64,000 nucleotides of DNA from Chaenocephalus aceratus (GCA_023974075.1 JAMFTG010000113.1:186001-250000), one strand, 5' to 3'. Shown: positions 33,286 through 47,125, counted from the stretch's first letter. Translations and numbers: made by a program. Notes: generated by a model from the letters alone, not told the origin.

Positions 33286-36190
33286 TATTAATATTCCTCT
33301 TGTTTATTATCATGTTTTCATCGTAGTCAGTCTCTTTTAACTGTGACTAATATAAAGCAGCATTCAGCCTCTGCCAGAGCAGCCAAACCAAAGCCAGGAA
33401 ATCCCTGCTGGACGTGAATGGTACTTCCAGTTGATTTAAAACCCTCCCCCTCTGAGATACCCTTGATGTAAAGATGCCTAATGGGGAAAAATGACTTTCT
33501 CGTACTTCTACTATTCAGATTATATTGCATTGTGCATCAGGTTGGACAATATTTATTTTATCAAGATTTAGTTTAGTATCATATCTGAAATATCTTGAAT
33601 AAAGTAATGATGACGAGCAAACACTTTAAGTTGAACTGGGTGCAAGGATAATTGGTTTGTTTTAATTTAAATGCATCCGTTTCTGTGACGAATGCAAATG
33701 TATCTTTTTGTAGCATTCCTAATTTCGTTTCTATACCACTTATTGTCAGGTTTCAATAATGTTGTTGCGTTACTCGGCTATCAAAGTTATACATTGAATC
33801 TGAACTATTCAAATTCCACTGACTTTTTGAATGGATTTATCACCAATCTGCATTATAAGACTTCTGCTCAGAGATCAGTTTAAACTTAAAAGCATTAACG
33901 CTCGTCACACTTGCATGCTGCTTCTGTTTTGAATAACACTTCCTGTTTCTTTGCTTGCTTGGCTCCACTGGCTCGGACCCTGCTGATGGAAACTCTTATT
34001 GTAGCTACTGTATCAAACTCTATGACCACAGTAAGTGTAGGATATGTTATACATGTTGTACAGTGTGTGTGTTTTTAACTGGAAGATGTGATGGCCACGG
34101 TACGATATGTTGGTTACTGAATGTTATTTTGGGTGATGTTCTCTTTGTTGTGCCGCTGATGCCGAGTCAGTGAGCAGGTCACTTTATATTTCCAATGTTT
34201 TTTAAAATCCAGATATGAAAATAGGTTTCATTGATAATCACTACTCTCAGACTGTGAAAATACCCCATGTTTAACGAATCCGTCAAATATGAAATGTTAG
34301 TCTAACAGGACTTTAAATACTTTAATTGTTTTTTACTTTTTCCAGATGGAAGTGTGATGTGGTGAGGGTGGCGTGTTGATGGTTTAAAGGAAAGTCTAAA
34401 GAAAGTTTTGTACGATTTGAGAAGGTTGAAATGAGCAGTAATGTTAGTCTGATCTTTTTTAACATGTTTGCGTGTACTGTAAGGCTGGGTTATATACAGT
34501 ATATCACAATATTCCTTATCAAAATATATGGATATTGTGAGGTGTGCTGATGGTGCTTTTTTGATCTAGAAAATCAAATCTCATCTAAGCCAAGAAACAC
34601 TATTTTTTACGATATCCCAAATCTAACACGATCTGACGATATGGATATCAATATATTTGGCCCGAATGTAATGTCCAGTATCTGGGTATATTGGTCAACA
34701 CTCAAGAAGCACTTATACCTGATGAAGGCCCTGTTGTTGAAAACATATTAAGGGACTTGGATATTAAAATGGACACGTGCAATAATTGTTTGTTTGCAGA
34801 AAAATGTTACGTACGTAAAGCCATTTTCTACATTTTGTGGGGCGGCCATTTGTACGCACACTTCCTATGTATGTTCCTCCAAGCTTTACTTGTAATGGCT
34901 TGATTTGACTGACATCTGCTCATTTTGTTGTATGGGAGTACGCATGCACCGGTATCAGCATTTCTACAACTAAATAACTTTTGAAAACGGTGCTTGCCTT
35001 CAGGAAAGCAACGGTGGATTCCTCCAACTACTTCACTACCCTAACTACTTCACTACCCTAACTACTTCACTACCCTAAACTACTTCACTACCCTAAACTA
35101 CTTCACTACCCTAACTGCTACATTTGTGTTCATAGCATCTGGAAATGCCAAGGAGACTTCCTCAAGTGGTTTCTCTATTCCTGCTGTTCATCATGTATTA
35201 TTACTAATTGGAAATACATAGGAATCTGATTACTGGTGCATCCCGTTTTGAAAGAGTGGTTGGATTGTTGAAACGATGGGTTTGTTGAAGGCGATTGACC
35301 ATGCATGACATGTCAGGTGCAGATGGACACTCACAGACATTACCCTCCTTTTGTTATTTTTACCGTTATTGTCATATTCTGAAGGTCACTTTGTACTATG
35401 GTCTTCTCAATACCTTTTTTATCTCTAATAACCCTGACCTGAATTCATCTCGCAGGCTTTTGAAACTGAAACTGGGATCTGTTGGACGTCATCGTTTCGT
35501 CATGAAGTCCTTTTCAGTTCTCTAGGCTTGCAGTTTTACCAAACATGTTTTTAAGGGAGAGAATTATTGTATTTTTTATTTTATTTATTGCCTTTTGGGA
35601 AACACAAGTCTTTGGGCCAGATTTAAGGTTACTTCCATTTTCTTTTTTGTTACCTCGTCACGCAGATGAGAGCAGTTGCATCTGTATGATGTGGAAAATG
35701 CTGTTTTATTTGTAACACAGAAGTCTCCAGAGCCTTTCTGTTTTAAGTCGGTCCTGTCTTTTCTTGTTTTTCTCTGTACATAAATGTGAAACATTTAGGC
35801 ACTGATTTTACTTTCTATCTGTACATGGTCACTGATACGTTTGTTTCACACTGAGAACAACAGAATAGCATTATATGACAAAAGTAGGGGAATACATGTT
35901 GAGGTACCTAAATGATTGCATGTCCTGTGTTCATGAGGTTCAATGAGACGGGAGATATGTCAACGTTACGAGTTTTATGGGTTAATCTAAAACACGGTTA
36001 TTCAAATTTGTCAATGCTCTGTTCTTCCAGTGTGATAATGAACGTATCTGTGACTTTTGTTCCGCCTGGTTTGAACTGTGGTAACCTTTTTTTATTTGTA
36101 TTTTAGTGTAAAATAAGTTTAACCTTGTACAGTGCATTGGATTCCTTGGCGAACCCTTCGCTTCGGATTAAACTTTTTTATGTTTCCTAC
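33286..36190 (+). other. Probable arhgap19 3' UTR
   Basis: No coding exon is evident after the stop at 33283-33285 apart from the candidate at 36758. AATAAA-like signals occur at about 33598. ATTAAA near 36168, followed by T-rich and GT-rich sequence, is a plausible distal polyadenylation site. A five-copy 18-19-bp minisatellite lies at 35025-35117. Confidence 0.35.
35025..35117. repeat. 18-19-bp minisatellite, five copies
   Basis: Unit CTAACTACTTCACTACC, with one-base length variants (CTAAAC). Confidence 0.9.
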
Positions 36191-36757
36191 ACAAAGTCTG
36201 TCATGTTTGAATTATTTTTTCACTGATAATGTTTATTTCTTCATTTTTATAATGCATTATAAAGTTGTGGTATGAGGAAATGAGTGCCCAGAAGTAGTCT
36301 AGCTGTAACCGAGACGTTCCTTCAATGTGTCGTGTGCCCACTAGAGGGTGCTGTTAGATAGCATGGATGGTGAAAGTCGAGGGCAGATATTGCAAAAATG
36401 TTTTTTTAATTAGTTTTATCAATGGTAACGTGGGTACTTTCTTGTGTCATGAAAGCCCCTCACAGTACATGTGAAACTATAGCTTTGCTTTTTGAGGTTT
36501 TCAATCAGTTTTATTAATTTAAACGGTCAATAAGATGGATTTCACGTTGCATTAACACAAATATATTCCGTTATTTATCATGAATTTAAAGCCATTTCCA
36601 AAGGTACAGAATAGACTTTGCTTGTTTTGCTATTTTGATTGAGCTTGGATTGGTCTGCTCTGTTGCACATCTTGACATCTACTATTATCACCATTTTAAA
36701 TATTGTGATATTAAATGTTTTCGTTCCCATTTGAGAAACTCTTTCTTTCTCCTGCAG

Positions 36758-36823
36758 GAAGCTCAGAGGTCAGGCAGTGAAGTGTCCCGGCTGGTAGGCA
36801 TTCAGCAGGGCATGGCAGAGTGA
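36758..36823 (+). CDS. Candidate alternative 3' exon
   Basis: A strong pyrimidine-rich acceptor (TTTCTTTCTCCTGCAG, ending 36757) precedes 21 in-frame codons and a stop. Phase 0 matches the end of arhgap19 exon 11. It reads EAQRSGSEVSRLVGIQQG and so on. It could be an alternative last exon of arhgap19 or chance. No homology recognised. Confidence 0.25.
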   Translation, partial: EAQRSGSEVSRLVGIQQGMAE

Positions 36824-38272
36824 AGTCTCAGGGTTAGATGGCAGCCTAAGCCTCCTATACATCGCAACCTACTTCAGCTTGTGATGTATTAAAGAATACA
36901 CATCTCTAGGGAACAGAAACGATCAGTTGAGGAAGGTTTAAGTACGATGAGTTACACGGTCGGGTCTTATTAAATCAGTATGCTTGGAAAGGAATTTGAT
37001 TTGACAGGTACCTAATGAGGTCTGGGTATTAGGTCTCCCCTAAAACAGTTTGAATGCTTTATTCGGGTCAATGCATCGCTTAGTAAAACATCTACATGAC
37101 CAAAGAAACTACTGTTACTAAATGATCAGTGCACTTTGTATATGATCTAATGACGAGCCCAAAGGAACATTAACTGGATGAACATATGCCAAAGATTTGG
37201 AGGAAGGTACCACAGTTTAAAGAGCATTCGACTTCCTCGTGAATATATAGATGTCGGAATCTGTTTTTAATATCAAGTAGGTTTACACATACGAGGCATT
37301 TGCTTTGGTACATGTGATATCCACTTTATACAATATTCTCTGCTGGTTAGTTATGTCTGAGGTTTGCACTTAAGTCTGAACAGAAATGACCACATCATAC
37401 TGTATGTTTGAACCCGTGTCGTCGGTCGCAACGATTAGAAGTGCAGAGTAAATGTTAAGGGCTTTCTTAATGATCTAATCTGTTCATTGCTTTTTGTTGT
37501 ATTAAATGTCAGAAAATCGTCTACGCTGTCGTCGGAATTTACCACAATCCATGGTGACCTCTTCACATTGCTTTCTTTCCAACCAATACTCAAAAACGAA
37601 ATGGTCTATTGCAGGGGTCTTCAACTAAAATTCAACGAGGTCCAGTTAGAGAAAATGTCCCCATGCCGTCCGGAACATCAAAATGTCTAAGTTGCTTCAT
37701 AGTGTGATATATATATTGAAGTAGCTGCAGCTTTATCAACGTCTGCATGTAATCAACAACTGACTGCCAATCAAATAAAGAAAGTACAATTCATAAAAAA
37801 CAATATGTATTGTCAATTAACATTACTTAAATACTGTGGATACGTGTAATGTTCCTCTCGGGCTGCATTTACAAATAAAATAGAGACAATAAATGAAATA
37901 GCTTTTGAAAATATGTGCATCTTAAAAGTGTAGCGGCAGCTTGAGTTTCCCTTTTTCTTTGTTAACCGTTTCACATCATGACTTAACAGTTTCAGACGAT
38001 TATAGAACAATATCAGTCTTTACACATCATAACAATTGAACAGTTTTAAAGTTTCTCTTTCTTTCCCTCTTATATTCAGGGATGCAAACTTGTCGCCTTT
38101 GGGTGAAATTCGCCGTTTTGAATCCAAAATAGGTCGTTTGTGTGATTCATGTAGATCTGCAATAAAATATTTGTGTGGTATGGCGGGCGGCGGGGGGGGG
38201 GGGTCGTCTGCGGCCACGAGCCGTTATGTGCCATCATGACACGCATGGTGTTCTTTTTTTATATATATAATG

Positions 38273-41246
38273 CAACCCAGTCTCACGGCATTTCGTGTTC
38301 ACCAACACTATTTTTAATCTATTGATTCGTGTTCACCGACACGATGTCCCCTTTTTTTTTTCGTGTTGCACAGCACGATTTTAAAAGCAATGTATTTCTA
38401 CTGGTAACGTGTTTCGTGCCTGCAGGCTGCAGCACGTCTTTTCTCCGGTCGGGTCGTGGAAGACCGGAAGCTGCGTGGTTCATAAAAACATGTTCTTACT
38501 CAATATCACGCCACAATTATTGTTTTTATTTTAAATCGTATAATTTCGGACTTTTGTTGCCGTCTGTGAGGAAAATAAATGGGGCTCAGAGCCTCAGGAT
38601 ACTGAAATCTGTATTTTTTAAATCTTTTGTTCCTTCTAATTTGTTATTCTTTTCAAAATAACACACTGTTATTTACTCACCAATAACACACAATTATCCT
38701 TGCTTTTATTTATTGGTTTAATTCCATAATCTCGGGCTTTTTTGGCGTCCGTCAGGAACTGCATTTCAAAATAAATATAACCGGAAACAGACGTGGGCAT
38801 TTCGAGCGATGACCCAAGATCCTCAGCTATGGTTTTAAGCTCGCTGATTGGATGTGTTAGCCGCAATGCATGCTGGGATTTGGTGTTTATTATATGAAAT
38901 CCGGAAAACATTTTAAAAGAATAAAAGAATACTTAATTCCGAGTGCTCTTGCTTTTCTCTTTGAAAGTCATCACATAACGGCATTGTAATACACGGTTCG
39001 GCTGCATTACATATTACAGATCTGCCGTAGTTCTTTATTTAGAGCGCCCTGATGAGAAGACCTTTGGAAAAACTGGAAGAAATGCCGCCGAAACTGAATA
39101 CTTGACGTGGATCATAAATATATCAACAATTAAACAACATCTTCAATTTCTCTTCACACAATACGTCTCCTTGCAGAATCAACACTAATTCGGCTGACTT
39201 TTACATTTGATCTAATTCATAGATAGGTTATATTTACACCATAACGGTGCACAGCTGATAGAAAAGGACTGTAGTTTTTAAAGATATTACTGATTTTCTT
39301 TGAATGTAAGAATGTAAATACTGAGTCTGAAATAGTATAGCAATATGCTCTAAAATGATGTGAAAGCATGCATAAAACTACACATCTTCAGATGTTGTAC
39401 ATACAAGTGTCTGTGTGTACCTTGTGTGCACCTCCTAGTGGTTAAAGCACGTTATTTAATTATTGTTTTTGTGTTATATTTGATTAAAAAAATATTGAGT
39501 ACATACTTTCATAGGGGGAAAGTAGAAATATAGAATATAAAAATCAAGAAGATACTATAAGTTATCTCTACAATAAAACAGTTTAGTGCAGGATGTACAA
39601 AGATATTAATAGGAGGAGGTGCAAAACAGAAAAACGGATTAACCTTTATTTAAACATTAAATAACAGATTAAGGTCTTTGGGGGTATCTATCTACAGATA
39701 CATATTATGCCTGACAAAGTAATTAACGTCTAATATATTGCTTTCCTGCAATGTTAACTATGTTGAAGCACTTATTTTAACTGATATTATACACATTAAT
39801 TATACTCTTATGTATGTAGATAGAATAAGAAATGTGCAAATGACAGTTTAATGGTGGAGGTACACACATATTGATAGATGTCTTGTAATGCACTGTTGAG
39901 GAACCTGTGACCCAAGTTTTTCATTAATTGCATAACTACACCGTAGTTGTGTATGATATGTCAATAAACCTTTGAAAATCTTGAAAGGGATGTGCAAAAT
40001 AGCCATAATATATAGTCTTTAATGAACTATTAGTAGAGAATAACGAGTAATGAATATACTTTATTACTTGTTTCCATTCATGTCAATTGCAGATACATGT
40101 TTAGTCTTCTCAAGCACCAACTATCAAATATCTCTCCTGATTGTTGGCACTTGACAATCACCTTACCTGAATTTTACTCAGGTGTAACTAAAGTCTGATT
40201 TAAGGGTTGTTTATATTTCACATAATTAATCAGAATCTGCAAAGTAACTCAAATAAATGCAGTGGAGTAAAAATACCAGGTTACCCTCTGAATTGTAGTG
40301 GAGTAGAATTACAAAGTAGCAATGAGCTGTCATGTGGGTATATATTAATTCTATATATTAATGCTGCGCATTATGGACACAAGCGATTTTCACCCATTTA
40401 TTAATTATATGTTTTACATTTGATAACACCAATGTGTTTAATACTGGCAACTTCTAATTGTGGGAAAAACGAAAACGTTCAGTAGAGACGTCCCATAGAA
40501 CATTTTGCGAAACACAATAGCCAGCATGTGTAGTTCTGGGGGGCGTTCGATTCCAGTTTTGGATAGTCTGGCGTGGTTTCGTTCCATTTCACACAGCTGT
40601 TTGACGCTCTGCGTAACCTTACGGGAACTGTAGTCCTAAACGATAGCTGGGGATTATGGGTAGTGTAGTGTCTTCGGCCATCCTAAACTCAGAAATGTTG
40701 ATCGCAATGATGCTCGAAATGTCCCTTATAGGCCTACGTCTGTTTCCGGTTATTTTTATTTTGAAATTCAGTTCCTGACGGACGCCAAAACAGCCCGAGA
40801 TTATGGAATTAAACCAATAAATAAAAGCAAGGATAATTGTGTGTTATTGGTGATTAAATAACAGTGTGTTATTTTGAAAAGAATAACAAATTAGAAGGAA
40901 CAAATATTTAAAAATACAGGTTTCAGTATCCTGAGGCTCTGAGCCCCATTTATTTTCCTCACAGACAGCAACAAAAGTCCGAAATTATACGATTTAAAAT
41001 AAAAGCAATAACTGTGGCTTGATATTGAGTAAGAACATGTTTTTATGAACCACACAGCTTCCTCGACCCGACCGGAGAAAAAGACGTGCTGCAGCCTGCA
41101 GGCACGAAACACATTACCAGTAGAAATACATTGCTTTTAAAATCGTGCTGTGCAACACGAAAAAAAGGGGCAAATCGTGATGGTGAACACGAATCAATAG
41201 ATTAAAAATCGTGTTGGTGAACACGAAATGCCGTGAGACTGGGTTG
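38273..41246. mobile_element. Transposon with ~530-bp terminal inverted repeats
   Basis: The left arm (38273-about 38800) is the reverse complement of the right arm (about 40715-41246) with small differences. Termini are CAACCCAGTCTCACGGCATT and its inverse. Flanks are TATAATG at 38266-38272 and 41247-41253, a 7-bp target duplication. The 1.9-kb centre holds no recognisable transposase. Open frames in the two arms mirror each other and are probably not genes. The superfamily is undetermined; the arm length recalls Mutator-like or P-like elements. Confidence 0.85.
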
Positions 41247-41589
41247 TATAATGAAGCTCGAGTCTTCCTGCCTGTCGGCTCTGCTCATGGATGTATAATA
41301 AGGCTCTGCTGCTCCGGTATGAGGGTCTAGCTTCAGCAGCTACATTACCTACGGGTGCGTTCGTTAATATTAACTGTGGTCCGGAGTCACTGTGGCACAG
41401 ACTGGACCGCTGGTGAACAGCTGTTAGAACGGGCCGTTCAGGTGTTCAGAGCAGAGCGTGATGTAAACTGAAAAGTTTTTCTGTCGCAATATTATCGTTG
41501 AGCTAGCTAGCTAGCATACATTGTCACTATCTGCTAACGTTAGCTTTAGCCTTCGTTTTCTAATAGTTTTTTTCATAGGCTATAAACAG

Positions 41590-42165
41590 GTGGTATAAGT
41601 ATAGATCTTGTACTTGAGTAAAAGTAGAATTACTCAGATCTTGTACTTGAGTAAAAGTAGAAGTACCAGAATGTAGGAACAATTCTGCAATCAAAATGTT
41701 TCTCAAATAAAAGTACAAAAGTATTCTCATCAAAATATAGTGAAAGACAGTAAAAGTAGTCGTTGTGCAGATTGGTCCATTTCAGAATAATTATATGATA
41801 TGTTTTAGCATGATTGATCATGAAAGTGTTCTCAAAGCTGGTGAAGGTGCAGCTAGTCTGAAGTACTTTGTAGACTGCAGGGTAGCTGGTGAAGGTGCAG
41901 CTAGTCTGAAGTACTTTGTAGACTGCAGGGTAGCTGGTGGATTTACTCCAGGTGGAACTAAAGTCTGATTTAACACTTGATTAGATTTCACATCATTCAT
42001 CCACATCTGTGAAGTAACTAAAGGTATTAAATACATGTAGTGGAGGAAAAGTACACCATTTACCACTGAACTGTAGAGGAGAAGAAGAACAAAGTAGCAA
42101 AACATTGAAATACTTAAATAAAGTACAAGTATCTCGAAATTGTACCCAAGTATAGTACTTGAGTG
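41590..42165. repeat. AGTAC-rich fish repeat with internal tandem copy
   Basis: Same family as 17985-18345. A roughly 48-bp piece (GGTGAAGGTGCAGCTAGTCT and so on) is present twice in tandem at about 41839-41935, but only once in the 18-kb copy. Confidence 0.7.
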
Positions 42166-42775
42166 GCTATACAGATAGAAAGACTAAGCCTTGAACAGAG
42201 GCATGAAAATACACTTTCAAAATGCTCAACAGTGCTGCCAAAATTATAAACTGATGCTACACAATTAAAATAAATGCTTTTATATATTTCTATTAGATGT
42301 GACTCTTTGGCGTTTCTGTTATTATTACCTGCTGCTTTAGTTGTGCTGACTGCTAAAATCCTCTTATTCCTCATTTTAAAGCCGATATTCCGGGGGTCGG
42401 GGGCTCGGATCCTTGTCACCTTTTTCATACCTGATGAGTTTGCATCCATGTATATTGCAGTCCCTCTCTCACTTTTTTTAAATTCAGTGTGAGAATTGAG
42501 CTGGAGCTTGTCCTGCCAGGAGTTTGTAAATCTGGGCTGAAATGGTGTCAGGGCCATTCTCACACACATGCAGGTGCTCATTGGTTACAGTGATGCAAAC
42601 ACAGGTATGGTGAAAAAAGAGAGAACTATTCGAAGCAGAAACAAAACAGCGTAATATACCATCTGACAAAGGCCTGCGCTATAATGCTTCAATTAACTGC
42701 TATTCTTTATAATATACTCAGATCAATAGGAGACAGAGATGTTATAAATCAAGGGTTTTTATTATTATTTACAGC

Positions 42776-42860
42776 AGGGGTGGGGAACCTTTTTCCTTTA
42801 CATTTTTACAACATCCTCCGAGGGTCGTACAAATTATTGAACTCAACCTCTGCTTAAAAA
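42776..42860. mobile_element. hAT terminus fragment (CAGGGGTGGGGAACC)
   Basis: A typical hAT left end lies inside the composite element. No matching right end was found. Confidence 0.45.
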
Positions 42861-42984
42861 AACTAAAATCACAGCCCATTCATTTGGCCTTTCTTTCATG
42901 CTGTGCACAGAAAAAGCAACCGCTTAATCCAGATATCTCACCATGACTCACGTATGCATGTGCACGGTGTGGCATGACCACCAA

Positions 42985-43540
42985 CACAGAAAGATATGGA
43001 CACAAGATGTGTGCAAATGTATTTAGTATCCTATCCATGTGAACATGATTTAAGTGGGGGGTGGACCTAACCTCCTCTAGGGGGGTCCGGGGGCATGCTC
43101 CCCCGGGAAGATTTTTTTTTTTTTTTTTAAATATTGAAGTTATAAGCATCAATCTGGTGCACTTTGAGAGCAACATGAAGAGATCTATGGATACCTCTCT
43201 CAACACCCATATGAAACAGAACTGTAGCATATTTTTCTTTTGGATATTTTACAAATCACTCCCCTTTTAAACTCTATTCTTGTTATTTTTAACAACTTTT
43301 TTGTTGCTGTCATATAGTATTTTATACCTGTTTTTCATTTAGTCTCATTAATAACTATAATGATCATATCAAGGTGTGCCTTAACCTCACTGAGCTGAGG
43401 TTATTTGAGCCTCTCAGGAGAGAGCTCTCTTACACCTGGTTGTAGAAAAGCTCTTTAAATTCGTTAGCATAGCTAGCTAACCAGATGCTAATAACAACAG
43501 ATCGCCACTGTACTTACAACTAAAGATACAGCCACGCAAA
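42985..43540 (+). mobile_element. hAT-family fragment (C-rich core)
   Basis: Collinear with about 29705-30400 of the complete element: TATCCTATCCATGTGAAC, the GGGGTCCGGGGGCATGC core, CAATCTGGTGCACTTTG and CAGATGCTAATAACAAC words. Confidence 0.7.
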
Positions 43541-43975
43541 CACTGCGGCATGTGTACGGCTCCTTATGGGTATTGCAATATTTGAAGGGCTGGAGCGGCG
43601 TTCCGGTGCTCTCTGTCAGACGAGACATATACCACGTGAAGACACGTTACGCTCGTGTTGTGTTCAAGGAACCTGTCCTTGGCCAGGAAAAACAGGCACT
43701 CGCTTGTTTAATTATTTTGCGGTCTAGATTTCTTCTTCTTTTTTGAAGTGAGAAGTTGTCCGCCCGTCAGTCCGACTGACTGACGGACGGACAACTTCTC
43801 GAAAACTCTTCGGTTCTCCACGAATTACACAAGTCACCCAAATCAGCGTTAAAAAAGCGGGAGGCGCCGAAAAATCCCCTATTAATGTATTGTTTACAGC
43901 TCCGGGTCCGTAGGCCTATAGGTCGGCGTCCGGATCCGGACCGCGGTCCGCCTGTTGCCGACCCCTGGTCTATTG

Positions 43976-46220
43976 TGTAACGGAGACAAAAGCAATAATC
44001 CTCATGTCATGGAATCTGAACGAAGTCGTAGTTGGCTTGTTTTCTTAAACAGATATGCACTTGCATGTGTGAATATCAAGTTGATTAATCGACTACTTCT
44101 CTTGGCGTTAGACATTTGTTACATCTTGTTGCCATGCTAGAACATAAGCAGTATCTTGAGTAGCCTAATAATATATTTCTCCTCTCCTAACCTGCATTCA
44201 AAACAGTGCATGTGTAAATATTGTTTTTCCATGCTCCAATCGTTTCTTTAATAAAAAAATCAGCTGGGTACTTGTACCCATTTAGATCTGAAAGTCTAAT
44301 TTGATCAAATCAATCAAATAATTCAGTTATCTGCATTGCTAACAGAAAAGTCCTCCTGTTTGTTCGTTGGATCAAAAGGTTTTCTTTTTGCCAAATGATA
44401 TAAAAAGCAGGGACCTGATCTGAAGGTTTTGTGAAGCGTTAGAGACAAAAGCATCTGCTCTGTCGTTTCAGAAATCAATTTAGACGCGTCTGGAGTAAAA
44501 GCCCCCCCCCTCACTCCTGCTTCAGAAAGCTATTATGGCCCTCAGAAATGAAGGGTCCTCCCCCATGGAGATGTCAACATCTCTTCCCTCCCTTTGTTGC
44601 AGATTATCGCCCAAATGACTCATTCAATTCAGCTGCAGCCGGGCGCTGCCTGTGGCCAATTTGTTTTCCATCACTTGTGTGGAGCGCCCGGTTAAATTAC
44701 CGCGTCATTGCGAGTCCGCAGGGAGGAGACAGCGAGTCCGCAGGGAGGAGACACGGCGAGTCCGCAGGGAGGAGACAGCGAGTCCGCAGGGAGGAGACAC
44801 GGCGAGTCCGCAGGGAGGAGACACGGCGAGTCCGCAGGAGGAGACAGCGAGTCGGCAGGGAGGAGACCGTGTGGCCGCCAGCAATAATCACTCATGTGAG
44901 GAGGTAAATAAAAAGCGGGGTAAACTGTGCCCTCCAGTTGTTGGTCGTCACACCGCAGAGAACATCTAATTATACTCCACATAGCCCCATCATATGTTCC
45001 ATAAATCCCCGATGGGATAATATGATAAAAGTCCGTTACACATTTCTTTCTAAGTCCCTGTAATATACTTTCCAATTACATCAGTCATTTTTTAAACAAT
45101 TCATAACGTTTGCAGCGTTCAGATTCCCAAATATAACTTTCTGCTGATTTCCTTTGTTTTTATGGATGTATGTTTAATATTTCTGTCAGACAAAACCTGG
45201 TTTCATTTTGAGAGTGATGTCAATGTTAGTCATACTGCAAACGGATGCTAAATCAAATCTGTTATTTAAAAACAAATCGCATAACCCCATCTATCGTATC
45301 CCCGATGGTATATTGATGGTTATGACATTGCTACAAACAACGTCAAGGACACACAATTCCATTATTAAATTCTGCCTTTTCCTGATTACTAAAGACCCCC
45401 ATGCCTCTATACTTTCAATATTAAACTAAAGTCAGTTATGATGCAACAAATCCACATATGTGCAGGCTTCAGATTCTGAATTATGAAGTTGAGTATCTTG
45501 TAATAATGGTTAGACAGGTTTAATCTTTGGGCTGTGGAACATTGGTTGCTTAGCAATAGCTTTATCTTTCGGGATAAAAGCAGATTAATGATGAAGAAAA
45601 CTATATTTTCAGTCCTTCAGTTTTAGTTTGTTCTCTTTCAGTGGTAAATGTAGCTCATGTCTTTTTCTTCACCACACTTCTGATAATTCAGATTCCCCCT
45701 CTTCTCTTTTCCTCGTTAACATGGTGAAATGGCAAAGCTGAAGCCTTTTGGAGATTAACCACACAAAAAAAAACCTCAGCCAGGCCCCATTTGCATTTCA
45801 GAGCCATTGAATTCCTAATAGACTCCTGAGTAAGCTCTGTGGCAGCTTATGGCATTCCAGTTATGCCAGTCTCTCAAGAACCCCCCCCTCTCCCAAAACA
45901 ACTTCCTGTGCGCTGCCTTGGCACCGAGCCTTCGTAAAGACATATCATCACATTAAAAGCAGAACTCTGTTTCCTTCTTCAAGTTGTTTCTCCGTCTCTT
46001 ATGGAGCTTCCCGGTCGGATGCGTCAGAGTGATCACGATCCTCTCTTCCTTCCTCTCATCATGTCCTTGCAGCCTTCGGCTCTTGTTCTCCCCCAAGGGA
46101 GGAGAGCGCATGTGGGCGAGAGAAATAGACAGAAACAAGGAAAAAGGGGAAGAGAGGGAGAAAAGGGCTGCCGTCACTGGAGGTGGCTGCAGTCACAGGA
46201 TAGATGTGAGTTCACGCCGG
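43976..46220. other. Intergenic sequence upstream of slit1
   Basis: No gene recognised. It contains a seven-copy minisatellite at 44710-44867 and otherwise unique AT-rich sequence. Confidence 0.4.
44710..44867. repeat. 22-24-bp GC-rich minisatellite, seven copies
   Basis: Unit GCGAGTCCGCAGGGAGGAGA plus CA or CACG, alternating 22 and 24 bp. Purine-rich on the plus strand. Confidence 0.9.
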
Positions 46221-46223
46221 GTG

Positions 46224-46600
<377 letters not shown>

Positions 46601-46627
46601 TTATTTGTAAAAGCTTTTGATGGATGA

Positions 46628-46792
<165 letters not shown>

Positions 46793-46981
46793 TAGAGGGA
46801 GACCCCCCCTTTCTTTGCTTTTTTTTCTTTCTAGTGGCTCACTGTTCGCTGCACAATGACTCAATGAAAAGTGGAGGGGAGAGGCAAACACTGTACGGCT
46901 GCACGAGAGAGGAGAGGGAGAGCAGAGAGCACACAGGAGAGTAAGAAGAGAAGCCAATTGGAAGGAGCTCTAGAAGGATCT

Positions 46982-47125
46982 CGGGGAAGAAGAGAGAAGA
47001 GAGAAGAAGAAGAAGAAGAAGAAGAAGAAGAAAGAAGAAGAGAAGAAAGAAGAAGAAGAAGAAGAAGAAGAAGAAGAAGAAGAAGAAGAAGAAGAAGAAG
47101 AGAGAAGAAGAAGAAGAAGAAGAGG
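46982..47125. repeat. (AGA)n purine tract
   Basis: About 140 bp of nearly pure GAA/AGA repeats on the plus strand, within 300 bp of the slit start codon and probably in or near its 5' UTR. Confidence 0.95.

Larger units (their letters stand above)
37612..43967. mobile_element. Composite hAT element, 6.36 kb, perfect 8-bp TSD
   Basis: Left end CAGGGGTCTTCAAC; inverted right end CAGGGGTCGGCAAC. Both flanks read GTCTATTG (37604-37611 and 43968-43975). The interval holds nested elements: the long-inverted-repeat element at 38273-41246, an AGTAC-rich repeat at 41590-42165, another hAT terminus at 42776 and a C-rich hAT fragment at 42985-43540. No transposase is recognised, so it is a non-autonomous element enlarged by later insertions. 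Confidence 0.75.

Noticed and set aside
35025..35117. CCCTAAC words suggesting an interstitial telomere
   Set aside because: The true period is 18-19 bp with ACTTCACTA between the words, so it is a minisatellite.
38329..38661. 110-codon open frame as a possible gene
   Set aside because: It lies in the inverted arm of a transposon, and its mirror copy at 40891-41112 is frame-broken; no domain seen.
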